Source: Spirochaetaceae bacterium (GTDB taxonomy: Bacteria > Spirochaetota > Spirochaetia > Treponematales > Breznakiellaceae). Taken from it: a stretch of DNA of 6,194 nt. The notes under the pieces are model-generated. The model was not told where the DNA came from. It did no database searches and saw only the letters and a program-made list of their open reading frames with translations. Below are positions 5,834 through 6,194 of the stretch, one piece after another. The stretch is taken from assembly GCA_031257135.1 (NCBI GenBank), contig JAIRPH010000046.1:1-6194 (forward strand). Direction: 5' to 3'. Position 1 is the first letter of the stretch. Each line of letters starts with the position of its first letter. Both the position numbers and the translations under genes were made by a program.

Positions 5834-6106
5834 AAAAACATTCCCCCGAAAGGCGGGAACAGTCTCCCGAAGTCTAGGAACAGTCTCCCGAAGTATGGGA
5901 GAACTCTCCCGAAGACCGGGAACAGTCTCCCGAAGACCGGGAACAGTCTCCCGAAGACCGGGAGAACTCTCCCGAAGACCGGGAACAGTCTCCCGAAGTA
6001 TGGGAGAACTCTCCCGAAGTATGGGAACAGTCTCCCGAACATCGGGAGAAGTCTCCCGAAGTATGGGAGAACTCTCCTAAATATCAGAAACATCCCCCGG
6101 ATGCCG
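5834..6106. repeat. Tandem array of a 21-bp unit, eleven clear copies plus a decayed copy at each end
   Basis: Clear copies start at 5855 and repeat every 21 bases to 6085, without any insertion or deletion; degenerate copies lie at 5834-5854 and 6086-6106. Each unit is a 14-base block, GGGAACAGTCTCCC (type A) or GGGAGAACTCTCCC (type B), followed by a 7-base linker, mostly GAAGACC or GAAGTAT, once GAAGTCT and once GAACATC. The type order from 5855 is A A B A A B A B A B B, with the tenth a GAAG variant and the second starting AGG. Type B blocks are inverted repeats (GGGAGA-AC-TCTCCC), and each linker also forms the loop of a hairpin joining neighbouring units. The period equals two DNA helical turns and seven codons. 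I know no named repeat family with this sequence; function may be RNA structure, protein binding, or none. Confidence 0.95.
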
Positions 6107-6188
6107 GGTGAATATCTCAATAAAGGCTTCTACCCCGGAAGATTCGATACTCGCATTTTTCGGGAAGCATATCACAAAGGAGGTAATG

Positions 6189-6194
6189 ATGAAA
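6189..6194 (+). CDS. Start of a gene that leaves the window on the right (first two codons only)
   Basis: A perfect anti-Shine-Dalgarno match AAAGGAGGT (6176-6184) precedes two in-frame ATG codons at 6186 and 6189. The second is chosen because GGAGG ends five bases before it, a normal spacing, and only two bases before the first. Only Met-Lys is visible, so nothing can be said about the product; Met-Lys starts are common in exported proteins but this is no evidence here. The 21-bp array ends about 80 bases upstream and may lie in the leader of this gene. No clear promoter is seen between the array and the start. Confidence 0.6.

Noticed and set aside
5895..6080. Plus-strand 61-codon frame with repeats such as GTVSRRP and GELSRRP
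   Set aside because: It begins inside a repeat unit with no ribosome site and exists only because of the 21-base period; the block and linker pattern fits nucleic-acid pairing better than protein selection.
5855..6085. CRISPR array
   Set aside because: Units are joined directly with 7-base near-identical linkers; there are no unique 30-40 base spacers and no cas genes.
5821..6120. Minus-strand 99-codon frame encoding seven-residue repeats of the form FGRLFPV
   Set aside because: The 21-base period keeps nearly all six frames free of stops, so length is no evidence of coding. There is no convincing Shine-Dalgarno sequence before its ATG, and the frame begins and ends with the array.

Overview
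The window looks like chromosomal DNA of a spirochaete, most likely a Treponema-type gut organism. This is an inference from gene content: a transketolase split into two genes, an exported beta-rich protein of outer-membrane type, a YesN-style response regulator, and mid-GC coding sequence with AT-rich promoters. No rRNA, tRNA, CRISPR array, transposase or phage gene is visible.

Layout. Positions 1-455 (minus) hold most of a flavodoxin-fold NADPH-dependent FMN reductase gene that runs off the left edge. It has a near-consensus promoter (521-549) and three tandem 18-bp units (471-524) placed where an operator would sit. Positions 610-2387 (minus) carry a two-gene transketolase operon, N-terminal subunit first, with a good promoter (2418-2446) and a hairpin past its end. 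A GC-rich hairpin (2465-2515) separates it from a divergent plus-strand operon of three tightly spaced genes (2557-5503). These encode a small exported protein of unknown function, a metallo-beta-lactamase-fold phosphodiesterase-like hydrolase, and an AraC-type response regulator. No histidine kinase lies in the window.

Positions 5504-6185 have no convincing gene. The stretch holds a sigma70-like promoter (5620-5649), a small foldable segment (5713-5760), and a striking array of about eleven clear plus two decayed copies of a 21-bp unit (5834-6106). The array ends about 80 bp before a perfect Shine-Dalgarno sequence and the first codons of a gene that leaves the window on the right. The array units form potential hairpins both within and between copies, and the linker changes keep the pairing. 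All six frames stay open through the array because 21 is a multiple of three, so the apparent repeat proteins there are probably artefacts.

How the genes work together. The transketolase pair supplies the non-oxidative pentose phosphate pathway. The plus operon looks like a signalling unit: an envelope protein, a small-molecule or RNA phosphodiester hydrolase, and a DNA-binding regulator made from one transcript. The flavoprotein appears to be separately regulated, perhaps by a MarR-type redox or quinone-responsive repressor. The most unusual structure is the 21-bp array.
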